The notes: generated from the letters alone by a model not told the origin. Shown: positions 1-12,528, counted from the stretch's first letter. The stretch: 64,000 nt of DNA from Caenorhabditis elegans (GCF_000002985.6 NC_003284.9:10292001-10356000); one strand, 5' to 3'. Made by a program: numbers and translations.

Positions 1-806
1 CAATGTGAACTATTTATACGTTTTTCATGTGAAAATCACATAGTTGTAAGAAGATAACAATAACAATATGATGACACACTTTTTTCAAAACTTTCAATTT
101 TATAGCATTTAACACTTTGTACTACGCATTCTCCTTCAATTTTGGGATTAAAATTTTGAACGAAATAAAGTATTGAACTAAATTATTAAATGAGACACTA
201 GACACTTGAAAACATATGTTCTCGTATTAATCTGAAAAAATCAACGTCTATACGATATTGTATTCAACTGGGAAAAAGTTTCTAGGAAAAACGCCTACCA
301 ATGAGACCGATAATTAACAACAATTGACATAAACAAACATATTATAAATTTAGGTCCGCATTAGGATGATACAGCAGAAAACACTAAAAAATTTAGCATG
401 GGAGAGATGCATTCATTGAAAATAGTGTCAAAATAGAAAAACGATTTAGTTCAGGTTAACTAAATTAGTTGAACATTGACAAAGTATTTGAAATATAACT
501 TTTTCCACAATAAAATGCAAATTTGAATATTGAAAGATAGCTTGTTTTTACTAGCTTTCTATAATTATATAATAGAGTAAGCAATAGTATACATGTATAA
601 ATGATTTTATAATCTAATTTAGATCTTTTTTATTGAACCTAGAATGATTTTTTTTTAACCCTAATTTTTTTACTACTCATGAGTTTTCAAAAGACAGATC
701 TGAAACTACTTTTGTGGTGAAAAACTATTTATTGTCACTTTCCATTGATATGTTTAAAATTGAGTTCAATTTATATTTTCTTATTATGAATTTGAAAACC
801 GTAATG

Positions 807-1002
807 TATTATCAAAATATATAAACTGACATGTGAAACGTTGCTTATTTTTTATTTTTTTATTTATTTAAGCTCATCCCATTTTTTAATGAATTAATAA
901 ATGAAAGTTTCAACGAAAGGTCAGGAATGGGAGGAGCTTAAATAAAAAACAAAATAAAAAATTAGCCACGTTTTACATATCAGTTCATATATTTTGATAA
1001 TA
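807..1002. repeat. Long inverted repeat, 77-bp arms
   Basis: Arms at 807-883 and 926-1002 are reverse complements at roughly 85-90 percent, separated by a 42-base loop. The outer ends read TATTATCAAAATATAT on one side and ATATATTTTGATAATA on the other. The structure suggests a palindromic MITE-like element. No flanking target-site duplication was clear and I cannot name a family. Confidence 0.8.
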
Positions 1003-3559
1003 AGTAAAATATCAGGACCTCACGAAATACAAAACATTGCCACGTTTTTGGAGGAATTTTAGTAGCTCATTTATAACTTCGCCGAAATATTGGAGTGCAA
1101 ATCATAACTGAAACAGCTTAAAATTTTGAAACCAACTGATTTAACACTGAAAAATTTTTCTTTGTGATTATATTATATTTGTGTAAATTAAACATTTTAA
1201 TCATCATGAGCTGCTTGACCTTTTAAGTGAACAATGAAATGTTCATTCATTTCCTAGTCTCATGTGATCTACTAAGACTAATTTGCTAAATTCGGTTTCC
1301 AATCTGGTTTAGAACTCGTCACTTTTTCGGTGCCTACTTTCATACCGTCAACACTTCAAACTCGCTGTCATCTAAGTTTTCGGAAAGATCGTTAGTTTGA
1401 ATATGTAAAACGAGCCAATCTGACGTCGTCTTTTTCAAAAAAAAAATTGGAAAAGTTTGCAAAACTATAACTTTGTCATTTTCATATTAAAAAAACAGCA
1501 AATGTTTTCCTTTTCATGAAATAGTGTACAAAGTATCAAAATATAAATATAAGTAAAAATTACTGAAAAAAACAAAATAATAATTTTCGAAAACAATAAT
1601 TTTACGTATTATTATTACTCATCTCATGTGAAAAATATTTGAAAAAATAGTTGTATTTGTAGTATCAAATGAATACAAATATTTCTTAGTCCGACTCAGT
1701 TGTATCACACAAATAAGAAAAAAACGTGTGAATTCATTGGAGAACCATATTTTCAAAACGAAATCTAACACTTTAAAAACACACCATTTAAAATATTCAA
1801 AGTCGACGGGCTTTCGAATAACTTCTTTGGAGACAAACTGTTTGAGTTGTCTAATTCATATACAGTAACGGGTGACAACGTTTTGAAAATCTTTTCCTTA
1901 ACACAATTATTCAAAAAAAAAGAGGAATAATGCAGATTGCTGACAAAAAATCGACACCAAATTCAGAAAATATGAATATCAAAATTAATTATCATGGAAA
2001 CAAGTTTGAGCACATTAAAACGGAAAAATTGAAAACCTATTATTCTTCATTTGTTAATTTATTTGACTTATTAAAAAACCTTTTCAAAAAGGCCGGAGTT
2101 TTGTAAAATTAAATGATAGAAAACCATTCAGTGGCAATTTTTCTATATACTAAATAAACAAATCTTCTCGTTTCTAACAATACTCACTACTTGTGTACCT
2201 TTTTTGCCGTCTCTTCTTTTTTTCATCGTAATTCTACTTAAGTGACAACATTAACATACCGAGTAAGCACTGTTGGAGTTCGTATCGGATCTAGGTGGTA
2301 GTAGCGAATCAGTGACAATAAACATCTCAAATAATAGTGCAAGTACAATCCCCGAGAACATTGTCAAATGAATGAAAAAAAAAGAAAATACGTTTTTTCT
2401 CTTTGACTCTTAAGCCACGCCTCTATTTCTATTTCACTTTGAATAAAAAACGTTTTTCAAAAAAAAAGTCGTGGGGACATACTGTCAGTTTATGACTATA
2501 CGAAAACGGATTTAAAAAGGGTACATCATAACGAGGAAATGTGGGTAATGAAAAAATTTGTAGCTCACAGAAATCGCATGACGTTTTCAGTTAACTGTAT
2601 TGTTGTGTCGTTTTATTCTGCAAAATTTTGGGAGTGAGATTTGTTCTCCCCTTTTAGGCTACGGAATCTTGAATTGTTTGCATGCCTCAAGTTCAGTGAT
2701 AAATCTATTTTCAGAGTAAAACTAGATGTAAATTCGAAAATGAGTTCAGAATTCAGAGGCTAATTATGATATTGTAAAAATTACATCAATTCAAATTTAG
2801 GGATAGTTGAACTTCAAAATATTTAAAACTAAGAGTGTCACATTGAAATGAAACAAAGGTCGCTTAGCAAAATGAAGATCCCATTAAACTGTTGACGTAT
2901 GTAAATGGTGGGCAAAGCTTATTGAAAATGTTTTGGACTGAATGTTCAATGAGACAACTCATCTTTTGAGGGAGCAAGACTAAGGAACAAGGAGCTACAA
3001 ATTTCAATCATTGTTTGAGTAGAACGTGTGTTTGAACAAGCGAACGATATTTTTAGAGATGTAATCAGTATGCCTTATGGTTAAAATAGAAAGAACAATC
3101 ATGGGAAAAAATTAATTTTGCTTGCAAAAATAATAAAAATAAAAGCAGCTGGGAATTCTTGTTATTTGTAAAAAGCTGTGTTTCCTTAATTGTATAAATG
3201 ATTTGAGTGGAAAAAAAGACATCACGGCAATTGAACCTTAATAATAAAGTATTAATCACAAAGTTGTAACTGGTTTTAAAACGTTTGATTTACTGTGATT
3301 TTTTTTTAATTTGCGCACCTAACTCTGAAACAATAGGTTTTATGATCGATTTTCGAAATGTTTACCAGGTTTCCTTACAATTTAAAACACACTTGGTGAT
3401 ATTTGTCTTTGAGGTTGTTGCACATTTGAAGAAATTTTAAAGACAGAGGCGGAAAATATTTAGACACAACCTATCCGAATGACACTGATTACTGCAAGTT
3501 TTTTAAAAAGAAATCATCGCTAAATTATTTTACTTTTAATGCGTTGGAAGATATCTGTT

Positions 3560-3678
3560 TAACTAACTAACTAACTTACTTACTTACTTAGATACTTAGT
3601 CGATCCGTTCTTCGCCTACGGCGCGGATCACAGCTTTCCAAGCTTTTCGGTCCTTTGCTTGAGTGGACCATGGGGTAA
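3560..3678 (-). mobile_element. 3' end relic of a LINE (non-LTR) retrotransposon
   Basis: On the minus strand a reading frame ends at 3596 (stop) with residues WSTQAKDRKAWKAVIR followed by AVGEERID. This resembles the C-terminal tail of LINE reverse-transcriptase polyproteins, which often end in a W..(A/K)DR..W motif. The stop is followed at once by tandem tetranucleotides (AAGT then TAGT units, 3560-3595), a common form of LINE 3' tail. Only about 27 codons remain, so the copy is heavily 5'-truncated and dead. The family is not identified. The call rests on protein pattern plus tail, not on a search. Confidence 0.65.
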
Positions 3679-4656
3679 TGATGATAATTTGAAAATTTGA
3701 GTACTTTCGCATTTAACGATTTTGATTATGATATATCCCTTATGTGGCAAAGCTTAAAATCAACACATTTTAATTGGTGTTTATATTTTAAGTTTTCCGG
3801 GGTTGGAACGAGCAAATTAAATATTTTAGATTGCTAGGAAAACTGAATGTCAATTTAGTTAACAAAACACAAAATATTAAGAAGATAAATGAACTGCCAA
3901 TATGCAATAAAGCTAGTTAATTTAATAAAAACTGTATACCGGCTCTGGTAAAATTTGGCTCTATTTTCTCGTTTTTAATGTTTTTGAAAGATTTATTTTA
4001 TTTCACCTTCACCTCTCCAATTTTGTATCAAGATAGCAAACGTTTCGTTGAGCATAACTCTTCTCTTGGTCAAATTCTCACTGCAAAAACACAAAATGCG
4101 TGATGAGAGAACAAATCGTTTGCTTTACATCTCTGGAATTTGTGTTCTAGAATAATTCTATAAATAAAAAGACTTTGCAACTAGCTTAGTTTAGCAGAGC
4201 GCCGTTTTGCAATTGCGTTCGTGAAAAATATCAACTTAGCAATACTTGGAATAGATAAAACCACTATACATAAAATAGTTCAAGTTTTATTTCTGTACCA
4301 GGGTAAAAATTAATTTGGAAGAATTGAACTAAAAATAGGCAATTTGAAAGAAAAAGCAAAAACCGCTTAAGTCTGTGTCCATTTTCATCTTCCAGTTTGA
4401 AGATAACTTAACTCGGTTTAAGATAAAATTGAGAATGAGAATGTTGAAAATGGAATACAAGAAACATATTAGATATATATTCACATACACACACCCACTG
4501 GTTTTCCCACTCAGTGCTCTAAGGTATCTGATCTATGAACTTTTTGAATATACCTACCGTAATTTTAATCTACATAGACAAAACTTTTCATTGAAAATCA
4601 GAAACTGGGATAAGGAAGAAATGGGAAATGAAATGAAAGAATAGATAAAAAACAGG

Positions 4657-4840
4657 AGAGAGGGGGTGGACGCATTGGAAAATGTGCTTTTCGGGAGCTC
4701 CACGCCGTATGTTAATGAAGGGTCTTAATGAAATGGTTCTTTTTGGCGACGAAAATAAGGCTCACTCGTGCGCCGTTCGCAAAGAACTGCTCAAGCAGAT
4801 AGTGCCTTTCATTAGGAAAAAAACCGGAAAAAACCTTTAA
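4657..4840 (+). pseudogene. Possible degraded OTU-like coding fragment
   Basis: A short GC-richer island encodes, in one frame from ATG 4709 to a stop at 4838, a 43-residue peptide containing GDENKAHSCAVRKELLKQIV. Just upstream another frame reads GKCAFRELHAV. Together these resemble the D-G-x-C-x-F-R and (G)DE..H..(V/I)R..(L/I) segments of OTU-type cysteine proteases, with a frameshift between them and the DG changed. No splice sites or further domain sequence were found, so at best this is a relic. Chance similarity is a real alternative. Confidence 0.25.
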
Positions 4841-5106
4841 ATGAGCACGAGAATGCTGGAATTTGTGAACTAAACTTTCTTTTACAGCATTGAAAGTTTA
4901 CTTGGAAAAATAATTAAAGCAAATTTAACTTACAAATTGAGAAAAATTAATGTTCTTCAATTTAACAAAAATGCTCGAATATCAAACTTTCGTCTTTAAA
5001 CAAATTGGTTTCGTATTATGTGCACATTTTCTTACTCTTATACAACAACAAAATAATATTCACAAAGAATTAGATAGAAACTCTTTACTGTTCGAATTTT
5101 AGCGTT

Positions 5107-5175
5107 CAAGGTGCAGCAGTATCTTTATTCTATCTATAGTATCTTTATAGTATCTTTATTAGATAAGTATCTTTA
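5107..5175. repeat. Short direct repeats of GTATCTTTA type
   Basis: Four or five copies of a (G/C)TATCTTTAT word occur within about 70 bases with irregular spacing. It looks like simple tandem slippage sequence. No function is apparent. Confidence 0.5.
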
Positions 5176-6745
5176 TCGAAATATGTAGCTTTAAAGGTGA
5201 AAAAGTGAAATTTAGACAGCAAACATTCTCAAAAAAAAAACAAATAGTTTTTTTCCGTAGTGTATCTTCTGTTGTTTTTTAGTGGTATTTAAAATGCTGA
5301 AATTTCAGAAAAACTGAAGTTCTAACGAAGACACTCAGAGACCAAACTATGCAAATCTAGTTTGCATTCTCTATGTAAATTCGGTTATTTTTTCTTTAAA
5401 AAATGTTCTCTGGGGAAACTGGAAGGAAAACAATATAGAACACATATTGAACATTGTCTTAAACAATTATATTGCTTAACAAAACCGATTGTGCATAGTA
5501 TTCAGTTATATTAAGAAGAAACTTTAAAAAATGGACAGGCTATATTATATAAGTTTTTGTGGGATCTTTGTCAAAACCAGCTGAATACTACAAATTCTTA
5601 TGCCTTAAATGTGCAAAACACTTTGGAAAATAAATAGAATTTCGAGCAAGACAATTTTTTCCTGAAAAATAAAATCATCAGCAGACAAATGTGACACTTC
5701 CAAAAAAGTAATGAATAATGCATCTCATTTTGTGGTTTAGTTTCATTAAGAAAAAAACAGGAGTAGCAAAAAATTAAGAAAAAGGTGATTGAACAAAAAG
5801 CAAAACAAAAGAAAAAACAGATGATGCTGTGAATATAATTGTTATTTTGTTGTATCCTTTGAATCTTGTTTTTTTTATACAAAATTCATATAGAGTCATG
5901 TACCAGATTTATGAGTACATTTAAGAAAGTTTTACATTATTTTTTTCTAATAAATGTTTAAAAATGTTTAGATATTTTCAAATAAGTGTTAGGATACACA
6001 TCGAAGCTTTCAGTTGTAGTTCAAAAGAGTTGAGGCTACCGTAACCAAACACGCATGAGAAACTAGAACAGCTAATAATATCAAGGCAGAGCTTGCTCGG
6101 TATTGATTCATGTTTCACAATTGCATTTGGTAAATTGTTGAGATGATGTTTGAATACGGAACAAATATATTTTTTACAAAAATTTTTCAAAAAATAGAAC
6201 GACTAATTTTTTGAGATTTTGAACACAATTTTAGACGAAGATTCAATATTTATTGCAAATCTCTCATTCACTCCAAATTCTGTACACTCAAAAGACAAGT
6301 GTACAACCCAAGGCAAGACAAAAATATGTAGAAAAAACGTTTCGTTTAAAATTCTCCGCGCTTCCTGAAAAATGCCTTTAAAGACAAACTGCAACACGAA
6401 CATCAAAACAGATTTTCCTAAGTGGTGTGGTTTATGAGGAAGAAAGTAAATGCTTGGAATGTAATTTCAATGAAAAAACGATAAATTATTGATTATGCAA
6501 CAATTTAAAATTTGGATTTTTATTCCCGGAAGATTGAAAGGTTTCCGGGTGATCCCAAAAATTGTAATTTTTTAGAACTGAACTGAGTATTGCCGAAAGA
6601 TAAATAGTGTAGTCTTGCATCTTACTCTGCAATATTATAAGCTCAAATCACGATTGTCTTCAGTACTAAAATAATTAAAATCGAAAAATATTTCATTTAC
6701 GAATATAACCAAAGTAAGCCAATATATAAGACAATAAAATGTGGA

Positions 6746-8340
6746 CTAGCGGGCCCTGCGGGCCCGCCAGTTGTAGGGGGTGTAAGGCGAGTCCCCTTGC
6801 CGGGCGTAGGTTCTCGGCTTCGCCTCGAACCTGTTAGAGGGTTTGTGAAAATTTCAGTAGGTCAATGGGAGTCTTCTTGATTTTTGAGTTCGGTTTGACC
6901 AAAAACAGATGCACCCGATGAATCAGTTAAAGCTGAGTTTTGATTGATTGAAGTTTGAGGAGGCTTTATATTAGGGGAGACGTACCCATATTTTGTATAA
7001 AATCGAGTATTTCTATTCGAATCCCGATTACTCACAAAAAACAGAAAAATTTATCACTTGGTAAAATTGAACCAACAACCAAAATTTCTGCAGTCATACG
7101 CACTAACCACTCGGCCATGCGGGAGAGACCGAGAAGGAGATGTAGGGAAGGGAATTTTCTGGAGGGAGTCGTTTTTCGACTCCGCTTTCTTCAATAATTA
7201 CATTTTGAGAAAAGGCGTTCGAAAACCGTTTATTACTGATATGTCAGCGGGAAAACGAATTGTTGAAAATTTTATTACAGGATTGTACTCATTATTGATT
7301 TCCCAAAAAGGAGACGTACAATTGAGGACTATACCTCGTAAACCGGTCGATTTGTAGAAAAAAACAAGTTTTGGCCTGAAAATTAATAAAAATAATATCT
7401 CTTGGCAGAGTATTTCTAATGCGACGAAACTTCATCTTCCATTAAATAAAATCAAAAACTATGAATCAAAAATACATTCCGCAAAACTTTAGTGGAAAAA
7501 ATGTTCAGGAGACCCAGGAAACCACTCCCCCCAGTACTAAATTTTTGAATTATTTTATTCTTGAAAAATTTTCCCACTGAACTTTTTACAAATTTTGTAT
7601 GCCTCGATGCGACTTGATGAGACCTACACGTCAATTTTTAGAAAACTAAGAAAACTTGAAAACTGACCGAGTTATGATTGAAAAAGTAGATTCACGAAAA
7701 TAGAAAAGTGTGCAAAATGTGGCACTTATTCGTCTTGCTCGGCCGACTCATAAAACTTTTCTTAATTCTGAGTTGAAAATCGTGTTCAGCGTACTTTTTT
7801 ACGTGGGGTAGAAAAAAAAGTATCGAAAAAGATGAAGTAGAACTTGAGATAAAGACGAAAAACTACTTTTTCGGAAAAAATTTTTTTTTTGGCAAAATGG
7901 CATTTTTTGGCCTTTTGTTTTATCACAACTTTTTTCGTTTTGCACTTATGAACTCAAACTTTCTTTCAAAAAATCCACCTCTCTGAGTAGTATCTTGCAC
8001 ATAAATTTGGAACAAAACCGAGCAAAACCCGAATTTTAATTCAATTAAAACATGGTTTTTTGGGGGTAAAAAGAACAACAAAAAATTTTTTCAAACTGGG
8101 GAAAGCCGCCCTGAGCTCAGTTTTGCTCCAAACTTTGTGCAGTTTTTTGCCCACCGTGGGGCAAAATATTTCTAGTAAGCTGTCAAATATTATAAAATTC
8201 AGTCAAACGGCTCAGGAGTTGTGAATGAAAACGTAGTGTGACATTTTTTCGCAAGCCAAAAAAAACGCGAAAAAACGCGAAAAAGGGGCGGAGTCTGTAC
8301 ACTCGGCATTTATTAGAGGCTGCCTGGCAGAATACGGTTA
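6746..8340 (-). mobile_element. Helitron-like element, 3' terminus at 6746
   Basis: Read on the minus strand, the sequence ends in a perfect 8-bp-stem hairpin (positions 6749-6767, stem GCGGGCCC, 3-base loop) that overlaps and is followed by CTAG and then T. Hairpin plus CTRR inserted before T is the known 3' signature of Helitrons. A subterminal block, AGGCGAAGCCGAGAACCT on the minus strand, recurs near the end of the element at 37.1-38.4 kb, which supports a shared family. The far (5') boundary near 8340 is a guess from where the distinctive composition stops. No Rep/helicase coding remains, so it would be non-autonomous. Confidence 0.5.
7050..7122 (-). pseudogene. tRNA-like (tRNA-derived) fragment
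   Basis: The minus strand contains GCATGGCCGAGTGGTTAG, a good A-box/D-arm match, followed by GACTGCAGA and a weak B-box-like GGTTCAATTTTAC. The anticodon and acceptor stems do not fold cleanly, so this is not an intact tRNA gene. It is probably a tRNA pseudogene or part of a tRNA-derived repeat carried inside the surrounding mobile element. Confidence 0.4.
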
Positions 8341-10697
8341 GATTGTTTTACATTGTCCAGCATTTTAACCTGTTCATTTTTGAGTCAATCTAAAAAACAT
8401 TGTCATATACAAATTAAAAAATTGTTTTACAGTAATTTTTAGATATTTTTCTCTTTAAAATGCTCAAAAGTGATCCTTTAGTAGTCAGACCTTTGAAATT
8501 TTATTTTTCTTTACAAAATCGAATTTGAGACATTTCAGTTTAGGTATATTACATTTTGACTTAACTTTGTTAATAAACATATTGTGATATTTAATATGTT
8601 TTGATATAAACGGGACAAAAAACTGCAGTTCCGTGGCGTCTTATTACAAAATATCTGCAGGTCTGGAATATTTATGTGTGTGTGATCTTGATAGTACACC
8701 AATATCTAATTTAAAGAAAGAATGACAGGATTGTCTGAAGTGTTCCAAAGTGTATCAAAAAGCAAGACAAAAAAGAACGTGGGATGTGGAAAGTTTGCTT
8801 ATCTCATAACTGATAAGTGTTGTGTGCGTGACATGATAGGTGGCTTCCCAGACTCAACTCATCATCTTGTAAGTGAGCGATACTTTTCAAAACGAAAGAG
8901 CAAAAAGAAAACGCCCTCGAAAAAATTTATGGGATCACTCGAATTTTAACAAAAAACGCGCGAAAGCTTATTTCACTTGAGACATGTACCAAAACAGATG
9001 AAAAACCAATTGGTGCTCCAAATGAATATTTGGTAAGAGGGCAATAAATTTGGTCAAATTAAAATGTAGAAAACGCAAACGCGAAACACTTGATACACCA
9101 GAAGTTTGAGAATATCGGGATGCACTTGAGCAGGGCATTGAGACCAGCGCTCTTTTCCCCTCTTCATATATATTTGTTTTTTTACTGCCTGCCTTTCATC
9201 AACCAATTTAATATAGTCATTGTATCAATAAGGTTTTGCTCTACTTGTGGTACTTATCTCCCTCCATCAGCTGCCTCCACTCTTTTTTGAATTCTCTTCA
9301 TAGTTCAGTCTGTACAGATAGCCACGGATAGGAAGATTATCAGGAAACAAGTTTTGAGTGCATGCAAAAGAAGTGGATTGAACAAATCTGTGTCACTGTT
9401 TTCTTTGCAAGGTACTGTCATTTAACGATACTTCCTTGTCAATTAAATTTGAACGAATGATCCCGAAGCTGATAACTAAATTCCTAGTTCCTACTCAGAA
9501 ATGCCAAATAAAATTAAAAACATAACGGTTTATGTAAAAGAATTAATGTTTCAATTGAAATTACCGAATATCAACTAAAAGAAAAAACAAGGGTAAAATA
9601 AAGTTAGAGTACTGAAAACATGTATTCGCACACTTTAGCAAGTTTGAATGGTATTTCTTACGCTATTATTTATTTCACCAAGTTTGTAAGACAAAATTAC
9701 AATCTACATATGTTCGGATTTTTATAATCAATGGTCAGTGAGTTTTCAAAAACTGTAGTTTTTATCTTAAAAAAAACACTTATACCGTCACCGAAAAATG
9801 TCTTTAAAAAACTATTTAAGTAATAAGAAAAAACATGCCAACTTTTGTTATCTTAAAGTGAAATAGTTTCACCTTTTTTTTCAAATGAATGTCTTTACCA
9901 ATTCTAAAACACACTGATGATGGAGGATTTGAATTTAGAATTTGCGGTCTCTATCTTCAAATGTTTGAATCTATGTTTTTTGTTTTGCATTCTCAAAAAA
10001 GTCTAATCAAACTTTTGATCTTGATTCATTTCTGCACTATACAGTGTTTGACCCCAAATTGCTCTCATCACAAACTTTAACAAAGAAACATGCCTTGTGA
10101 TTCCCATTTTCAAAACTTGAGTATTGTGTATCTAAAGGTCACTCTTCAAGTATTACACATAAAGATAAGTAAATGCGACCAAAAAAGAAGATCATATCTT
10201 TTCGGGCCGCACGCATCCTTTGCTGAAGTTTGATGTCAAGTCATATCTGAACAACGAAATAGAAGAAAATAAATTATCAGCAATGAGTTGGTTTGTGTTG
10301 GATTTTATTGCAATACCTGAAAAAAGTTCACAATAATGTATCACAAAAAGGACAACACAACTTCTACAGAAATGCCACCAAAAGAACTGACAAAGAGTCA
10401 CATGTTGGGAAACCATGGTGCTTGCAAAGTTACTTTTAATTCGTATGAAAATAAGAAGCTCTGTGTAATCCGCCAAATTCAAAAATTCTGATGTGTCGGT
10501 TTGGGTTTCTATTGTTGTCCTGGCGCCGATTTGACAACTTATATTTGGAAACAGTGTACTTCATGATGAATCGCCGACATGATTCGGTAAACGGGGAGAC
10601 CGAGAAGGTGATCACGAATTTAGATGACTGAAAGATCTTTACCAAAATCAAAGAAGACCCGATTGCGTCGATAGACCTTCGACACTTTTAAAAATCG

Positions 10698-10705
10698 TAT
10701 AAATA
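10698..10705 (+). promoter_or_regulatory. TATA box of the first secreted-peptide gene
   Basis: TATAAATA lies 37 bases before the ATG. The other secreted-peptide genes here have a TATA box at a similar distance (about 38-50 bases), which suggests a shared compact promoter layout and very short 5' leaders. Confidence 0.7.
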
Positions 10706-10741
10706 GGAGACATTTCTAAGTAACTGACACATAGTCTCACT

Positions 10742-11070
10742 ATGAACTTCGTTACTTTCTTCCTCCTTGCTGTTTTAGCTGTTGCTGCTTTGTAAGTGTT
10801 TTAATTAATGTTTATATCCAAGCAATGAAACTCTGAAATACGAACTCTAGTTATTTTTCTAATGTTTTCAGTTAAAAAATGTTATTCATTTTCAGGGCCG
10901 CTCCACAAAGAGTTATTGAGAAGACTACTGTTATCCGTGGAGGGGGTGGAGGATTCGGTGGTGGAGGATTCGGACGTCCAGCACCATTCCGCCCACCACC
11001 ACCAAGATTTGGACCATCATTCGGTCGCCCACAAACAACTATTGTCAAACAAACCATCATCCGCGGTTGA
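10742..11070 (+). CDS. Glycine-rich secreted peptide, antimicrobial-peptide-like
   Basis: Two exons (10742-10791 and 10896-11070) joined inside a Leu codon give a 74-residue preprotein. Residues 1-18 are a classic signal peptide (MNFVTFFLLAVLAVAALA). The mature part begins PQRVIEKTTVIRG, continues through a short GGFGG core and a proline/arginine/phenylalanine stretch, and ends TTIVKQTIIRG. A nearly identical start and end occur in the single-exon gene at 12.5 kb, so the two are paralogs. Small, basic, glycine-rich secreted peptides in worm clusters are often epidermal antimicrobial peptides. That role is inferred from resemblance only. The TATA box and short leader suggest strong inducible transcription. 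Confidence 0.85.
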
Positions 11071-11710
11071 ACACGTCTATGGATATAACCTAAATATTAT
11101 CTGAATAATTGCAATTTTAACAGCCAGATAAATGTTTTCTGACAGATTATTCCTTTGGGATGAAAAGTTACAAACATAGACTTTAATACATACACCTATC
11201 CAGAAACAATCAAACTGGAAAGTATATCAGTTTCACGTACAGAAATAGTATCAATACGTTGAGCAACAAATTATGTTGTGGTTTGATGCTTGAAGATAGA
11301 GTAAAACATTTTTTGTGACTTTAACAATTGCAGGATGACCCCACCAAGAAATATATTTTTCATGTTGGTTCAAAATTTCATTGAAACGAGTTCAAGTTTA
11401 TGAATCTCAAATTTCGCCAACTTGTTCTTGTTGCAACTGCTGGGAGTTGTACGTTCTTTTTGCAGCCGTTTATACTTTGTTTTTTTCGTCAATATTCCCC
11501 ATGGTTATTTTCTTTGATACATAATGATATACAATTTTAGTCGTATGGTGCACACATTTGTTTTTTTTTGCACTTGAACTAATACGCTCCTTTTTTTGTA
11601 TGTTGTGGAAAATGATACCAAAATTCCATCTGCATTAAATGAACAAAGGAATGTTGTTGATTAGAAGTAAAAACAAGTTTACAGTTGCAAAGTGTGTAAT
11701 TTGAAAACAC

Positions 11711-11717
11711 TATAAAA
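11711..11717 (+). promoter_or_regulatory. TATA box of the start-codon-less peptide gene
   Basis: TATAAAA sits 51 bases before the TTG that occupies the expected start position, close to the TATA-to-ATG spacing of the neighbouring paralogs. This supports the TTG as the ancestral start site. Confidence 0.55.
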
Positions 11718-11767
11718 TAATACGAAAATAGTAAAAAAATTTAGTTTACTTCAAAGCCAGTACAACA

Positions 11768-12026
11768 TTGAAAACGACCCAATTTATTTTCTTGCTATGT
11801 GGTATTTTGATTAATTTGTAAGTTTTTAATTCACTTCTTTGATCACTATTCAAGGCATATCAGAGTCATTGCTCAATGGGGACGCCCAGTTGCGGTATCG
11901 AGAACAGTTGTGAGACCCGGATGGAACCCTATTGGGCCAGTTGGTGGTGTAGGATGGGGACCACGACCGGTTATTGTGAGAAATACTTGGGTTCGCGGAA
12001 AAAGATCAAACATGAATGTTAATTGA
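11768..12026 (+). pseudogene. Secreted-peptide paralog with TTG in place of the start ATG
   Basis: Exon 1 (11768-11817) is 50 nt, the same length as exon 1 of the neighbour at 10.7 kb. It encodes a good signal peptide starting KTTQFIFLLCGILINL. Exon 2 (11864-12026) continues VIAQWGRPV, with a predicted cut before QW as in the 14.6 kb paralog, and ends PVIVRNTWVRG plus a basic tail. The whole would be about 70 residues with intact splice sites and frame. The only defect is at the start: AACATTGAAAA, where an extra T or an A-to-T change has removed ATG, and no other in-frame ATG precedes the stop upstream. It is either a very young pseudogene, a gene started at TTG, or one with an undiscovered upstream exon. 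Confidence 0.6.
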
Positions 12027-12482
12027 ATTGAATTTAAACATCTATATAATTTTTCTACTTTTTCAATTTTTCGATATTCCGAAATAAAGTCATACACTTT
12101 GAAGGTGTGCTGCTAAACAACTTACAAATTTAAAAATTTGAAAACCTGTAAAAATATGTCTTCTCTTTTTGACAATGTTGAGATATTCACTTTTCCTTAA
12201 AACAGGTGTTCACCAAACGTTTATAATCAAGATCAATTTCAACATTTCACAAAAGTGTCATCATTTCCTTTTCACCCTCTTTAACCAATAGTCTCACTCA
12301 CCTAATTCATCACACACAAACTGACCCGTCATCTATGTCTTACGCTACTAACAACATATCAGACGGAGGGATGATTTTTCAACCGATAATGCGGAAATAT
12401 CTGTGAATTTCTCCGCCGACCCTCGCATGCACCCATTGTATTTCGTCATTTCGATATATCACGCCTATGACCATCGAGATGC

Positions 12483-12490
12483 TTTATAAG
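12483..12490 (+). promoter_or_regulatory. TATA box of the GFGG-repeat peptide gene
   Basis: TTTATAAG about 38 bases upstream of the ATG matches the arrangement seen in the sister genes. Confidence 0.65.
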
Positions 12491-12528
12491 CGGCCAATTT
12501 TTGACCATTTTCAATCAGTTTCATCAGC

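Larger units (their letters stand above)
1..10690. other. Gene-free AT-rich region
   Basis: I see no convincing exon on either strand. Open frames are short, lack splice-site-flanked partners and have AT-driven composition. What can be recognised is listed separately: a long inverted repeat, a LINE 3' relic, a possible OTU-like fragment, and a Helitron-like element containing a tRNA-like stretch. The rest is homopolymer-rich sequence typical of Caenorhabditis intergenic DNA. The last few hundred bases should hold the promoter of the first secreted-peptide gene. Confidence 0.6.

Noticed and set aside
11399-11540. Small plus-strand frame starting with a hydrophobic stretch
   Set aside because: Looks signal-like by chance; no TATA box, no paralog similarity, no glycine-rich mature part.
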